From a virus, in IMG/VR virus record IMGVR_UViG_3300025712_000004, positions 1 through 64,000 of that record: a stretch of 64,000 bases of DNA; one strand, given 5' to 3'. Below the pieces are notes generated by a model, which saw nothing but the letters and a program-made list of their open reading frames with translations, was not told where the DNA came from and searched no databases. Of this stretch, positions 16,438-26,030 are shown in pieces. Each line of letters begins with the position of its first letter. Within the stretch, counting starts at the first letter, position 1. The translations under genes were made by a program, and so were the position numbers.

Positions 16438-17859
16438 ATGGCACTATCAGATTCGGAAATGTCCGGTATCGTATTAGCCAACATTCTACATAACGAATGG
16501 TATGCAACAAAAGTATTGCCATATGTAGAACCAGACTACTTCGAAACGGACCAAACGGAAAGAGCGATTGCTGAAGTAGTACTGAGCCATTATAATAATT
16601 ATTCTGTCATTCCTAGTGTCCAAGAGGTTGTCGTAAACTTAAAGAAATTAGATTACGTCAACCAATTAGATATAAATACAGTAAATAATATACTTGGCGA
16701 CAAAAGCTATATAGTTAGTTCGAATGATTGGTTATTGAAGGAAACAGAAAACTTCGTTAAACGCAAGAAAGTTAGCTTGACTTTTGCCGACACATATAAA
16801 GACTTTGATAATGGTGAGCTTGGTGATGACTTTGCCCATAAATTTCAGTTGGCTTCAGCGTTTCAGTTCGACAATTCGGTTGGTCATGGTTTAGTTGCTG
16901 ATGCGCACACCCGTTGGGAAATGTACACTGCGGTGGAAGCTAAACATAAATTCTACATTGAAATGTTAGATAAAGTTACTAACGGTGGTATGGAGATGGG
17001 AACACTTAATGTGTTTCTTGCTGGTACTGGTGTTGGTAAATCTTTAGTTATGGGTGATATAGCCGCTAAGGCAGCAATGCATGGCTCTAAAGTATTGGTA
17101 ATATCGTTAGAAATGGCAGAAGTTAAATTAGCAGAACGTGTCGAAGCCAACCTAATGAATGTACCCGTATTGAGCATGAAGCATATGTCTAAGCCGGAGT
17201 TTACGGTTAAGCAAGATGTAATGATTAAGAAATTACAACAGTCTGGTGGTGAGGTATATTTTAAACAGTATCCAACCAAATCAGCACATTCTGGACATTT
17301 TCGTAATCTTCTGATTGAGTACAAAAATAAACTAGGTATTGATTTTGATTTGATTGTTATCGATTACCTTAACATTTGTGCCAGTCAAAATGCACCTAAA
17401 GGTAGTAACTCATACACTGAGGTTAAATCAGTAGCTGAAGAATTACGTGCACTTGCAATTGAGTTTCAGTTGCCTATACTATCAGCGACTCAGTCAAACA
17501 AGGCCGGACAAGACGCAACAGATTTAACATTAGATAATGTTTCGGAATCCCATGGTTTATCCGTGACAGTCGATTGTTTAATTGGTATCATCTCTCATGC
17601 TGATTGGGAGAAGGTGGGACAAATATTATTTGTTCAGCTTAAGAATCGATACGGTGCGTTGGATTATTATCGTAAATTTATGGTGGGTATAACTCGTGCC
17701 AAGATGCAGCTATTCGATTTGAAACAAGAAGCATCCGACCAATTAAATAAAGATAACAATGTACAAGCCACCGAGTCTAGCGTAAAATTAGATTTTGGTG
17801 TGGCGAATAAAGCCGAAAAAAACGAGAAACTTAAATTCTTAAATACAGGAGAAAAATAA
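16438..17859 (+). CDS. 41: Replicative DNA helicase, DnaB/T4 gp41-like
   Basis: The 473-residue protein should be the hexameric helicase that unwinds the fork 5' to 3'. The RecA-like core starts near residue 185. It has Walker A GTGVGKS (196-202), the LVISLEMA strand (motif H1a) and Walker B with LIVIDYLNIC, followed by LSATQSNKAG. A helical N-terminal domain of about 150 residues fits DnaB/gp41. Its loader gp59 is at 41103. The stop lies one base before the NrdA start, giving one operon. Confidence 0.9.
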   Translation: MALSDSEMSGIVLANILHNEWYATKVLPYVEPDYFETDQTERAIAEVVLSHYNNYSVIPSVQEVVVNLKKLDYVNQLDINTVNNILGDKSYIVSSNDWLLKETENFVKRKKVSLTFADTYKDFDNGELGDDFAHKFQLASAFQFDNSVGHGLVADAHTRWEMYTAVEAKHKFYIEMLDKVTNGGMEMGTLNVFLAGTGVGKSLVMGDIAAKAAMHGSKVLVISLEMAEVKLAERVEANLMNVPVLSMKHMSKPEFTVKQDVMIKKLQQSGGEVYFKQYPTKSAHSGHFRNLLIEYKNKLGIDFDLIVIDYLNICASQNAPKGSNSYTEVKSVAEELRALAIEFQLPILSATQSNKAGQDATDLTLDNVSESHGLSVTVDCLIGIISHADWEKVGQILFVQLKNRYGALDYYRKFMVGITRAKMQLFDLKQEASDQLNKDNNVQATESSVKLDFGVANKAEKNEKLKFLNTGEK

Positions 17860-17860
17860 T

Positions 17861-20800
17861 TTGAATATTAATAATGTAGAATTCCACATCGATGTGGATG
17901 TGGAAGCAGAGACCAAGCTCCAACAAATGATGGAGCACGTAATAAAACGCAATGGCGAAAAGGTAAAGTTCGTACCATCAAAATTGAATAAGTGGGCAGA
18001 GTGGGCTTGTAGTGGTCTATTTGGCGTTTCGTGGTCAGACATTGTCATGAAGGCCGTTAAGTCTGGTTATGATGGCATGCGCACAGAAGAGCTACAACGA
18101 TGTTTAATCGATGCATGTATCTCGATGGTAGAAGTCAACACCGATTACGAGAAAGTTGCTTCACGCCTCTATTTGGCAGACCTACGTAAGCGTGTATACG
18201 GTAAATACACACCACCAAACTTTATCGAGTTCTATAATAGTATGGTAACTCGTGGATTGTGGGAAGATATGGGATACACCACCAATGAACTTACTGATAT
18301 ATCAAAACATATTGACCATGACCGTGACGATAAATTCCCATATTCTGGCCTACGTCAAATGGGCGATAAATACCTGATGCGTAATAAAGTCACTGGGGAG
18401 CTATACGAGACGCCACAGTTCCTTTATATGGGTTTAGCTATGGCATCATTCCGTGGTGAGCCTTTGATTGATTTATTGGACTTCTATGACCGTTTAAGTA
18501 TGCATAAAGTTAATGTACCAACACCACCATTGGTTGGTTGCCGAACATCAGACAAAGGTTTTGCGTCTTGTTGCTTAATATCTGGTGGCGATACCGCGGA
18601 CTCCATTGAAGCCGCAGGGCATATCGTTTATCAAATGGTCAAGAACCGTTCAGGTATTGGTATCGAATTGGAAACTCGCGGACCAAATGAGCCAGTAAAA
18701 AATGGGCTTGTTCTGCATAATGGTAAAATGAATTATTACCGTATGATTGATGCATTAACTAAGGCAAACACTCAAGAGTGTTATGATGACCAAACTGATG
18801 TATTAACGAAACGTGGATTTGTTAAGTTTTCGGAATTAGTTGATGGTGATTTGGTTGCACAAGTACACAACGACCAAACGGTAGATTTTGTTAAACCGAC
18901 AAAAATGTTTTCTTATGACTATAAAGGGGATATGATATCGTTCAAAAAACGGGGCATCGATTTACTAGTAACACCGAATCACCGAATGGTTTCACGTAAA
19001 GTAAAATACGATGATGCGAGTCAACAAACATCTTTAGGTTATGATGAGTGTTCCGCTGAGTTTTGGAACCCGAAACGCACCGATTGTTTGGATTTTGGTG
19101 GGTCCGCAACTGGCAAATTGCAAACATTAAGCTGGATGCAACAGTTACAGATTGCATATCAGGCCGATGGTTATAAAATCAAAAATAAAGATTCATATTC
19201 TTATATATTTGGTTTTAAGAAATTAAGAAAGGTTGAGCGCCTGATTGAAATATTGAGCAACCTCGACGCCTGTTACACCACCAATGTACGACCAGATGGA
19301 GTAACCGAGATACGTATTCTTGCGAGCGATATGAATATGAAAAAATCACTATCTTGGGTGTATGATTTGGACATATCATCTGAATGGGGCGAAGAATTTA
19401 TCGAAGAATTGAGGTACTGGGATGGAGACTTAAAGAAACATGGTCGTGGTGGTATCGTATATAACACCTCAGATATAACATGTGCAGATGTTGTGCAGTA
19501 TGTAGCATCTTTAGTTCCAATGAAAAGTAGTGTCGGGTTATATGGTGGTGTATATAGAGTCACGTGCTTCACTGATGTTGGTTATATGACAGGGGAATCT
19601 ACACGAAAATCAACCATGGATTATGATGGTGTCGTTTATTGTGTGGAAGTACCAACGAATAATTTAATTGTCCGTCGTGGTGGTTATACGACCGTATGTG
19701 GAAACTCACGTGGTGGTAGTGCCACTATGCAATTTGCATTCTTCGACCCAGAAGTGACTACGTTATTAAAGTTGCGTAATCCAAAAACTGTTGATAAATC
19801 GCGTATCGATACAATGGATTATTCATTCGCAGTAAACAAATATTTCTGGTCACAGTATGTACAGGACGGACAAATTGCATTAATATCACCATATTATGGA
19901 CCGGACACACATAAGGCATTTTACGGTAAAGATATACATGCATTTATTGAAGCATATGAACGCGAAGTTAAGCAATGGAAAGATGCTAAAGTTATCCGAT
20001 TAGAAGATGGTAGCATGGTTAGTCCAATTAAATATATCAAAGCAAAAGAATTGCTAGAAGTATTTGCAGACCAACGAAGTGATACAGCCAGAATTTATAT
20101 GCATAATATCGATGAAACCAATCGACGTTCTACATATAAAGACCCTGTACGACAAAGCAACTTATGCCTTGAGATTGTAGAACCGACATCACCATATAGC
20201 CACATCACAGACCTATATTCGATTGATGGCAAAAACCCAATTTTCGGAAACGATGTAGATGGTGAATCAGCATTATGTAATTTGGGTGGTGTGGTTGTTA
20301 ACCGTATCGAAAATGATGCAGATTACGAACGAACTACATATTTGCTAGTGAAGTTTATCGATAACATTATCGAAATGCAAACATACCCGTTTCCTCATAT
20401 GGAATTTACATCGAAAAATCGACGTAATGTTGGTGTTGGTATTATAAACTTAGCACATGCCATGGCAGAGCGCGGTTTAAGTTATGCTAGTCGTGCTGGT
20501 AGAAATTATATGCACCACGAAGCCGAACGTATGAGCTTTTTCTTGCATAAAGCATCGATACGATTGGCAAAGGAAAAAGGACAATGTGATTGGTTCCATA
20601 AAACTACTTACAGTGATGGCGTATTACCAATAGATAACTTTAATAAGTTCGTTGACGAGTTCGTTGATGGTACGCTACGCTACGATTGGGAAGCCTTACG
20701 TATAGATATGGCAACATACGGTATGCGTAATAGCGTATTAGAAGCTTATATGCCAAGTGAATCGTCTTCGGTTACTATAGGCTGCACCAACGGTATTGAG

Positions 20801-21136
20801 CCAGCACGTCAGCACATGATAGTGAAGTCTAGTAGACAGGGGGATATTCCACAAATCGTGCCAGATTTCGACAAGTTACAGTTTGACTATGAATTGGCGT
20901 TTGATATTCCAGCAGAAGAATATTTGATTGCGATGGCAGTTTTGCAAAAATTCACTGGGCAATCAATATCAACTAATGTATACTACGACCTTAATAAGTT
21001 CGAAGACCGAATGGTGCCTTTATCATTAATCGTTCGACACTTATTATTATTCACTAAGTTGGGTGGTAAGACACTTTATTACCATAACAGTGATGTCAGT
21101 ATCAAGAAAGATGAATGCGAAAATTGTAGCATTTAG
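17861..21136 (+). CDS. nrdA: Ribonucleotide reductase class Ia alpha subunit with intein
   Basis: The 1091-residue product is NrdA interrupted by a 309-residue intein (residues 307-615). The exteins give about 780 residues, normal for phage NrdA. They include GCRTSDKGFASCCLISGGDT with an active-site Cys, KNRSGIGIELETRG, SRGGSATMQ right after the intein, NLCLEI and SSVTIGCTNGIEP. The N-terminal FVPSKLNKW.EWAC is ATP-cone-like, and the tail ECENCSI holds a redox-active Cys pair for glutaredoxin (24421). It starts at TTG with a good AGGAGAAAAATAA site. It makes deoxynucleotides with NrdB (21428). Confidence 0.95.
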   Translation: MNINNVEFHIDVDVEAETKLQQMMEHVIKRNGEKVKFVPSKLNKWAEWACSGLFGVSWSDIVMKAVKSGYDGMRTEELQRCLIDACISMVEVNTDYEKVASRLYLADLRKRVYGKYTPPNFIEFYNSMVTRGLWEDMGYTTNELTDISKHIDHDRDDKFPYSGLRQMGDKYLMRNKVTGELYETPQFLYMGLAMASFRGEPLIDLLDFYDRLSMHKVNVPTPPLVGCRTSDKGFASCCLISGGDTADSIEAAGHIVYQMVKNRSGIGIELETRGPNEPVKNGLVLHNGKMNYYRMIDALTKANTQECYDDQTDVLTKRGFVKFSELVDGDLVAQVHNDQTVDFVKPTKMFSYDYKGDMISFKKRGIDLLVTPNHRMVSRKVKYDDASQQTSLGYDECSAEFWNPKRTDCLDFGGSATGKLQTLSWMQQLQIAYQADGYKIKNKDSYSYIFGFKKLRKVERLIEILSNLDACYTTNVRPDGVTEIRILASDMNMKKSLSWVYDLDISSEWGEEFIEELRYWDGDLKKHGRGGIVYNTSDITCADVVQYVASLVPMKSSVGLYGGVYRVTCFTDVGYMTGESTRKSTMDYDGVVYCVEVPTNNLIVRRGGYTTVCGNSRGGSATMQFAFFDPEVTTLLKLRNPKTVDKSRIDTMDYSFAVNKYFWSQYVQDGQIALISPYYGPDTHKAFYGKDIHAFIEAYEREVKQWKDAKVIRLEDGSMVSPIKYIKAKELLEVFADQRSDTARIYMHNIDETNRRSTYKDPVRQSNLCLEIVEPTSPYSHITDLYSIDGKNPIFGNDVDGESALCNLGGVVVNRIENDADYERTTYLLVKFIDNIIEMQTYPFPHMEFTSKNRRNVGVGIINLAHAMAERGLSYASRAGRNYMHHEAERMSFFLHKASIRLAKEKGQCDWFHKTTYSDGVLPIDNFNKFVDEFVDGTLRYDWEALRIDMATYGMRNSVLEAYMPSESSSVTIGCTNGIEPARQHMIVKSSRQGDIPQIVPDFDKLQFDYELAFDIPAEEYLIAMAVLQKFTGQSISTNVYYDLNKFEDRMVPLSLIVRHLLLFTKLGGKTLYYHNSDVSIKKDECENCSI
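18779..19705 (+). other. Intein in NrdA, probable degenerate DOD endonuclease domain
   Basis: The 309-residue insert begins at Cys307 (CYDDQTDVLTKRGF, block A), has block B near LLVTPNHRMVSRK, and ends VYCVEVPTNNLIVRRGG...TVCGN, with terminal Asn615 and +1 Ser. The penultimate residue is Gly instead of the usual His. Middle segments QIAYQADGYKI and LRYWDGDLKK resemble the two LAGLIDADG helices but look diverged, so nuclease activity is doubtful. It sits just before SRGGSATM, a conserved active-site segment and a typical intein site. Confidence 0.88.
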
Positions 21137-21139
21137 TTG

Positions 21140-21174
21140 TTGCATTTACACTGGAACCTAGTAAATTAGGTTCC
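21140..21174 (+). promoter_or_regulatory. Promoter-hairpin module, weaker
   Basis: TTGCAT (21140-21145), 16-base spacer, TAAATT (21162-21167). Perfect 8-bp arms (21153-21160, 21167-21174), identical to those at 12813 and 37656. The hexamers are further from consensus than at sister sites. Confidence 0.7.
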
Positions 21175-21201
21175 AAAATAAATTTAACAATGGAGAAAAA
21201 T

Positions 21202-21419
21202 ATGGATTTGCCAAATTTTATAAGAATAAGAACCAGCCATATGAAGAAAAATGGATATGAATATGTCACTAGGGGGTGGTCGTTACCCATAACCCACATA
21301 AAAATGTCGACGGTAAACTTTTTGTTGATGGTTTTATGTCACATATAAACGGCTTAGAAATACTAGCAATAACAGAAGAAGCGTATAACGAAAACCAAAA
21401 CCCACAAAAACACATTTAG
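21202..21419 (+). pseudogene. Small frameshifted gene between nrdA and nrdB
   Basis: An ATG with a strong GGAGAAAAAT site opens a frame (MDLPNFIRIRTSHMKKNGYE...) that reaches a G5 run at 21272-21276. After it the coding-like reading continues in the -1 frame (VTHNPHKNVDGKLFVDGF, then INGLEILAITEEAYNEN) and stops at 21417-21419, just before nrdB. One missing G would explain it, as would -1 slippage. Intact it would be about 72 residues; function unknown. Confidence 0.55.
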
Positions 21420-21427
21420 GAGAAACT

Positions 21428-22591
21428 ATGACAATTTTCAATAAAGAACGAAAGTACACTGACGGTACAAAGCAACACTATCCGCTATTTTTGGGCGAAG
21501 ACTTATCATTAAAAGATGGTATCGACGTAACATACCCACAAATCGAAGAACTAATATTTAAGCAACGTGCAAATTTCTGGCATGAGCAGACCGTGGACAT
21601 GTCAAAGGACAGAACGCAGTTCCCAACACTACCAGTAAAGATGCAAGACATATCGGTATTAAATTTAGCATGGCAAAGCAATGCAGACTCGATTGCTGGC
21701 CGAGCACCTATAGCTGCGCTTATGCCGTTTGTAACGAACCCAGAATTGGAAGAGTTACTAAACTATTGGCAATTATTCGAACAAATCCATTCACGCACAT
21801 ATCAGCATATCATTAAAACGGTATTCCCTGACCCAGCAGTAATTCGAAATAAAGTGGCAAACTTAGAACAATCTATGGACCGACTCGAAATCATTACATC
21901 CGAATTTACTAAGTTGGAAGGTATGGGTGCTGTATATACATTATATAAAAGTGATGAGCGATATAATGTAGTATTCGATATGAGCCAGCCAGAAATAAAG
22001 AAAGAAATTTACACCCAAATCATTCGTGCTGTTGGTGCATTATATGCTATGGAGTCATTGCAGTTTATGGCGTCATTTGCATGCACATTTGCATTAGCTA
22101 ACCAAAAAGTTTTAACTGGTACTTGCGACCAAGTTAAGAAAATCGCCAAGGATGAGAAATTGCACGTCTCGTTTGGTAAGGCGATATTGGACATTCTGGC
22201 CAAAGACCCAACCACTGCGGAAATATATAAAGAAAATCTACCATACTTGAAGGAAGTTATGGACGCTACAGTCCAAGCTGAATACATGTGGGCTGATTAT
22301 TTATTCTCTGAAGGTCGGCAGGTTATTGGACTGAATGCAATTTTAACCAAAGAATATCTCGATTACTTATCAACAATTGCATACGCTGATGTTGGTTTAG
22401 TATACGGGAACCCACTACACGAACATCCAATCAATTGGGTGGAAACCTACTTCAATCCAGAAAAAGTTCAGGTAGCACCACAAGAGCGTGATAATACAAA
22501 TTACACAATCGGAAGTGTTCGGAACGATTTAGGTGAGTTGACGTTTGATAATGGTTGTATGGGGTTTTCATCGGGAGACTTCATTTATTAA
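21428..22591 (+). CDS. nrdB: Ribonucleotide reductase class Ia beta subunit
   Basis: The 387-residue protein houses the di-iron tyrosyl radical that starts nucleotide reduction in NrdA. Iron and radical residues can be seen in LFEQIHSRTYQHI (Glu, His and the radical Tyr) and DEKLHVSFGKAI (Glu, His), with an earlier carboxylate in the N-terminal helices. Length matches T4 NrdB (388). Good GGAGAAACT site. It forms one unit with nrdA and the small broken gene between them. Confidence 0.95.
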   Translation: MTIFNKERKYTDGTKQHYPLFLGEDLSLKDGIDVTYPQIEELIFKQRANFWHEQTVDMSKDRTQFPTLPVKMQDISVLNLAWQSNADSIAGRAPIAALMPFVTNPELEELLNYWQLFEQIHSRTYQHIIKTVFPDPAVIRNKVANLEQSMDRLEIITSEFTKLEGMGAVYTLYKSDERYNVVFDMSQPEIKKEIYTQIIRAVGALYAMESLQFMASFACTFALANQKVLTGTCDQVKKIAKDEKLHVSFGKAILDILAKDPTTAEIYKENLPYLKEVMDATVQAEYMWADYLFSEGRQVIGLNAILTKEYLDYLSTIAYADVGLVYGNPLHEHPINWVETYFNPEKVQVAPQERDNTNYTIGSVRNDLGELTFDNGCMGFSSGDFIY

Positions 22592-22604
22592 CTAAGAGAA
22601 AAAA

Positions 22605-24356
22605 ATGACAACAGACAACCAAATATTGCAAATCATCGAATTGAAGAAAAATGGAATGAATCATCGCCAAATTTCTAAAGAAGTATTCGGTAAATCTTCG
22701 TCGGCATCCACTGTACATAGTGTGCTCAATAAACATTTTTACAACCAGAAAGAGCAGGTTAATAAAATGAAGCAGCAAGCAGTACAAGTTGCCGACGAGC
22801 TTAATGAAATAATTAGGTTGTCCAAGGAAGGCTTAACTAATGCAGAGATATCCGAAGTCGTAGGGCGAAGTCCGACATCTATAGGTAAATTCCTTAACAG
22901 GAAAACACACGTAGAATTCTGGGAGTCTTACGACGAAAAGCCGATATCAGGTGGAACTAAAATATCACCTACCGACCGTAAAAAGTTGGTAGGTAAACGT
23001 TTTGTCTTCACTTCTGCGCAAAACAATACCAACATACATAAGGAATTCTTTGAAGCATTAAAATTATTTTGTGCAGATAAAGGTGCCGAACTTATCGTTG
23101 GTACATTCAATTATAATAAAACCGGATTCCAAAATGGCCCGAGCGAGGATACATGGTTTGACCCAGCAATCAGGAACTACATATTAAACGAATCCAGAAC
23201 GATATCAAACGATATGGTGTGGTGTGGTGAGCTTAGCATACTACCAACCGCAGCAAATCCGGTATCTGGCTTCCATAGCTATACACAAAGTTCTGGTGGT
23301 ATAATTCCACATGTTAAGGTACAACTAGAACCATTACCCAGAGCAAACGGTAAATGTGTTAGACAATTATTTACGACAGGTGCAATCACGCAACAAAACT
23401 ACGTACCACAAAAAGCCGGACAACAAGCTGGCTTTCATCATGTTTTTGGTGCAACATATGTAGAAGTTGATGATGATGGTCATTCTTTCGTTAGACAATT
23501 GATAGCAGAATCGGAAACGGGTTGCTTTTATGATTTGGATAAATATTACACACCGAAAGCAATAACCAACGGGCATGCCATAGAAGCAATCAACTATGGT
23601 GATGTGCATGGTAGTAAGGTTGATGAGGTTGTGGCTGAAATTAGTTGGGGCGATAATAAACATTCTATATTAAATACTTTGAAGCCAAAGCACCAATTCC
23701 TTCATGATGTATTTGATATGAGTTATCGCAACCACCACAACATCAAAGACCCTTATTTCATGTATAAGATGCATGTTAATGGTACAGAGTCGGTTAAGAG
23801 CGAAGTGACTAATACAGCCGCGCTAATGGCTAGTATGATTAGACCATTTTCTAAATTGGTGGTGGTAGAAAGTAACCATGACTTGGCACTGGAAAAATGG
23901 CTAAAAGAACAAGATTATCGTTACGACCCAGTGAATGCATTATTCTTCTTGGAGATGCAAACAGTCACATATCAGCACATGGCAAGAAATGAAGAGTTCC
24001 ATATATTTGAGCATGCATGTCGTTTGGTTAACCCTAAACTACACCAAGCACAATTTTTAAGAACTGATGAAAGTTTTGTTATATGTGGTGACATTGAGTG
24101 TGGTGCTCATGGTCATAACGGCAATAACGGTGCTCGTGGTTCAATTCGGGCTTTCCAAATGTTAGGTACAAGATACAACACTGGCCATACGCATTCTGCG
24201 GCTATTAAGGATGGTGTTTATATTGCTGGCGTTAGTGGTAAGCTTCAGATGGGTTACAATAAAGGTGGTAGCTCTTGGAGCCAATCACATATATTAACCT
24301 ACCCGAATGGCAAGAGAACTATAATTACAATAAAAAATGGAAAATGGCACGCTTAA
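22605..24356 (+). CDS. T5 A1-like metallophosphoesterase, candidate host-DNA degradation protein
   Basis: The 583-residue protein begins with two helix-turn-helix-like segments (residues 8-45 and 65-100; GLTNAEISEVVGRSPTSIGK). Then comes a large domain starting KRFVFTSAQNNTNIHKEF, which I associate with phage T5 A1-type proteins. Calcineurin-type metal motifs are spread along it: YGDVHGS, VVESNHD, DIECGAHG and TGHTHS. T5 A1 is needed for host DNA breakdown; whether this protein does the same is inference. The context among nucleotide-supply genes fits recycling of host DNA. Confidence 0.6.
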   Translation: MTTDNQILQIIELKKNGMNHRQISKEVFGKSSSASTVHSVLNKHFYNQKEQVNKMKQQAVQVADELNEIIRLSKEGLTNAEISEVVGRSPTSIGKFLNRKTHVEFWESYDEKPISGGTKISPTDRKKLVGKRFVFTSAQNNTNIHKEFFEALKLFCADKGAELIVGTFNYNKTGFQNGPSEDTWFDPAIRNYILNESRTISNDMVWCGELSILPTAANPVSGFHSYTQSSGGIIPHVKVQLEPLPRANGKCVRQLFTTGAITQQNYVPQKAGQQAGFHHVFGATYVEVDDDGHSFVRQLIAESETGCFYDLDKYYTPKAITNGHAIEAINYGDVHGSKVDEVVAEISWGDNKHSILNTLKPKHQFLHDVFDMSYRNHHNIKDPYFMYKMHVNGTESVKSEVTNTAALMASMIRPFSKLVVVESNHDLALEKWLKEQDYRYDPVNALFFLEMQTVTYQHMARNEEFHIFEHACRLVNPKLHQAQFLRTDESFVICGDIECGAHGHNGNNGARGSIRAFQMLGTRYNTGHTHSAAIKDGVYIAGVSGKLQMGYNKGGSSWSQSHILTYPNGKRTIITIKNGKWHA

Positions 24357-24359
24357 GTG

Positions 24360-24398
24360 TTGACACTATATCTGGGGTATGTATAATGTACCCCAGAT
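24360..24398 (+). promoter_or_regulatory. Promoter-hairpin module
   Basis: TTGACA (24360-24365), 16-base spacer, TATAAT (24382-24387). Perfect 10-bp arms ATCTGGGGTA/TACCCCAGAT (24370-24379, 24389-24398) with the -10 box wholly in the 9-base loop. Confidence 0.9.
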
Positions 24399-24420
24399 AA
24401 ACAAACAACTGGAGAAAATA

Positions 24421-24669
24421 ATGGTAGTAGATTCAGAAAAAGATGTAGTAATATTTGGTAAAGATAATTGCCCACACTGTGTAACTGCACAGAAATTATG
24501 TGTTGCAAATGACTTAACGTTCGAGTACAATAAGCTCGGTGAAGATTATGGCGACGATAAGTTGGCTGAATTAGTAAATGGCACTGGCCAAAGAACATTC
24601 CCGTTTGTGTTCTCGCATAAATTTATCGGTGGCGCACAAGAATTAAATAAACATATTAGAGGGATATAA
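24421..24669 (+). CDS. Glutaredoxin
   Basis: The 82-residue thioredoxin-fold protein has the active site CPHC (residues 17-20) after VVIFGKDN, a cis-Pro loop TFPFVF and GGAQEL near the C-terminus. It probably passes electrons to NrdA, as T4 NrdC does. The ATG follows CTGGAGAAAATA and lies right after its promoter; earlier in-frame starts overlap the promoter. Confidence 0.9.
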   Translation: MVVDSEKDVVIFGKDNCPHCVTAQKLCVANDLTFEYNKLGEDYGDDKLAELVNGTGQRTFPFVFSHKFIGGAQELNKHIRGI

Positions 24670-24670
24670 A

Positions 24671-25195
24671 ATGGCATTAACTAAACACGAAAAAATCGAA
24701 TGGGAAAAGCGCGTTCGACAAGGCGTATTCTGGCAAGTTGGTGTAGAAATCCGCACAGAACGTCGTGGCACATATATCAATATTCTGCGACACTTTGATG
24801 GTAACTTGAAGGGTGTACCTAAAATTACTCGCGGTTTGTGGGGTAAAGCTCAATTCGCTAAGGGCCAAGTCATTGATGAGTTTGTCAAGTCTGAGTTTGA
24901 TGCTGGTTGTATGTTGCGTGATGCACCGGAGCATATCATCGACGATATCGTTTTTGATACTGGTCATCTACACAAGTACATCAAAGATTTATTTGTTGAT
25001 GCATACTTCAAAAATAACTATGAAGAAATCGTTGCTGGTGTAAAACATTGGACCACGATGAAAAGTCTTCTTAATTCGGTTAACCCAGTACAGGCCGCTG
25101 AAGATTTAGCCAACGAGCTAAAGAAAGAAGATGCAGATGCTGAAGTCACCGAAGAAATGTTAGAAAAGGCGCAGGTAAAAATATTAAATAAATAG
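24671..25195 (+). CDS. Hypothetical protein, 174 aa
   Basis: Unrecognised soluble, mainly helical protein. It starts one base after the glutaredoxin stop, with a weak AGAGGGATATAAA site, and runs up to the next promoter. The C-terminus is acidic (DLANELKKEDADAEVTEE). No catalytic motif seen. Shared operon with glutaredoxin is the only functional hint. Confidence 0.72.
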   Translation: MALTKHEKIEWEKRVRQGVFWQVGVEIRTERRGTYINILRHFDGNLKGVPKITRGLWGKAQFAKGQVIDEFVKSEFDAGCMLRDAPEHIIDDIVFDTGHLHKYIKDLFVDAYFKNNYEEIVAGVKHWTTMKSLLNSVNPVQAAEDLANELKKEDADAEVTEEMLEKAQVKILNK

Positions 25196-25230
25196 TTGAC
25201 TTTACACTGGGACTCTATATAATGAGTCCC
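25196..25230 (+). promoter_or_regulatory. Promoter-hairpin module
   Basis: TTGACT (25196-25201), 16-base spacer, TATAAT (25218-25223), perfect 7-bp arms 25209-25215 and 25224-25230. A near-exact copy of the module at 15327. Confidence 0.88.
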
Positions 25231-25259
25231 AACATAAAGATAACTTACTGGAGAATTTT

Positions 25260-25769
25260 ATGACAACTGCATATATTAGTTTAGAACGAGAAATGCCACC
25301 ATACGACAAAATCAATACACTCGATGAGGTTAATGCCGCACTAAAAAAATATACAGAAACTATGTCCCGACATACACTAATGTATAAGAAGGCCGATGTT
25401 AATCCATTAAAGGGTAAGCGTGGTGGTGACTGTAATGTTACACAATGTCAGAAGCCAAACGCAATAATGTATAATAATGGTACGCATGCTTGGTATTGTA
25501 AATCGTGTGCAGAAGATATAAACTTCTCATGTCGCCACAGCGATTTTTTTCCACTTTGTATAGATGAAGAAACCAAAGACGAAAAAGACGAAGGCGATAG
25601 ACTTGCTGATAGTCTGCGTAAAATATCAACAGAAATCAAACGTAAAGGTATCGAAGGTTTTGTTAACATGAAAGTTGAGCAGGTAATTCGAACCGGAGCA
25701 AAAATTGGTCGAAATGAACGATGTGCTTGCGGTTCTGGTAAAAAATATAAAAACTGTCATGGAGCATAA
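25260..25769 (+). CDS. SEC-C motif zinc protein, 169 aa
   Basis: The last 20 residues are a SEC-C motif (RNERCACGSGKKYKNCHG), a zinc-binding tail found in SecA and many small proteins. A second zinc site is likely in the middle: CNVTQC near residue 62 and CKSCAEDINFSC about 20 residues later. The N-terminus is helical. This points to a metal-binding adaptor; no reaction is suggested. Good CTGGAGAATTT site after the promoter. Confidence 0.7.
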   Translation: MTTAYISLEREMPPYDKINTLDEVNAALKKYTETMSRHTLMYKKADVNPLKGKRGGDCNVTQCQKPNAIMYNNGTHAWYCKSCAEDINFSCRHSDFFPLCIDEETKDEKDEGDRLADSLRKISTEIKRKGIEGFVNMKVEQVIRTGAKIGRNERCACGSGKKYKNCHGA

Positions 25770-25772
25770 GTT

Positions 25773-26030
25773 ATGTTAGGTATGGAATTTAATAACCAAA
25801 ACCGTTGTTTCGGTATGTCTGGTGGGGTGGACCAAGAAGATTACACCAGAAAAGAAACGTTGGTGGCAGTTGCGCCAACACACGAACCCAGTCAGTTATA
25901 TGTCGGTGGTTCGGCCCAAGGTATTTATCCAACCAGAAAATCTTATGGTATGCGTACCGGAGAACTTAATGTTATCGTTTCTGGTACTGGTGGTAAATCT
26001 ATTTTCGTAGGAGAAGATAATGAAGGATAA
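25773..26030 (+). CDS. Hypothetical protein, 85 aa
   Basis: Unrecognised Gly-rich protein without helices or motifs of known function (RCFGMSGGVDQED, YVGGSAQGIYPTRKSYG). It begins 3 bases after the SEC-C protein and overlaps the following homing gene by 11 bases. The site before it (GGAGCATAAGTT) is acceptable. Confidence 0.6.
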   Translation: MLGMEFNNQNRCFGMSGGVDQEDYTRKETLVAVAPTHEPSQLYVGGSAQGIYPTRKSYGMRTGELNVIVSGTGGKSIFVGEDNEG

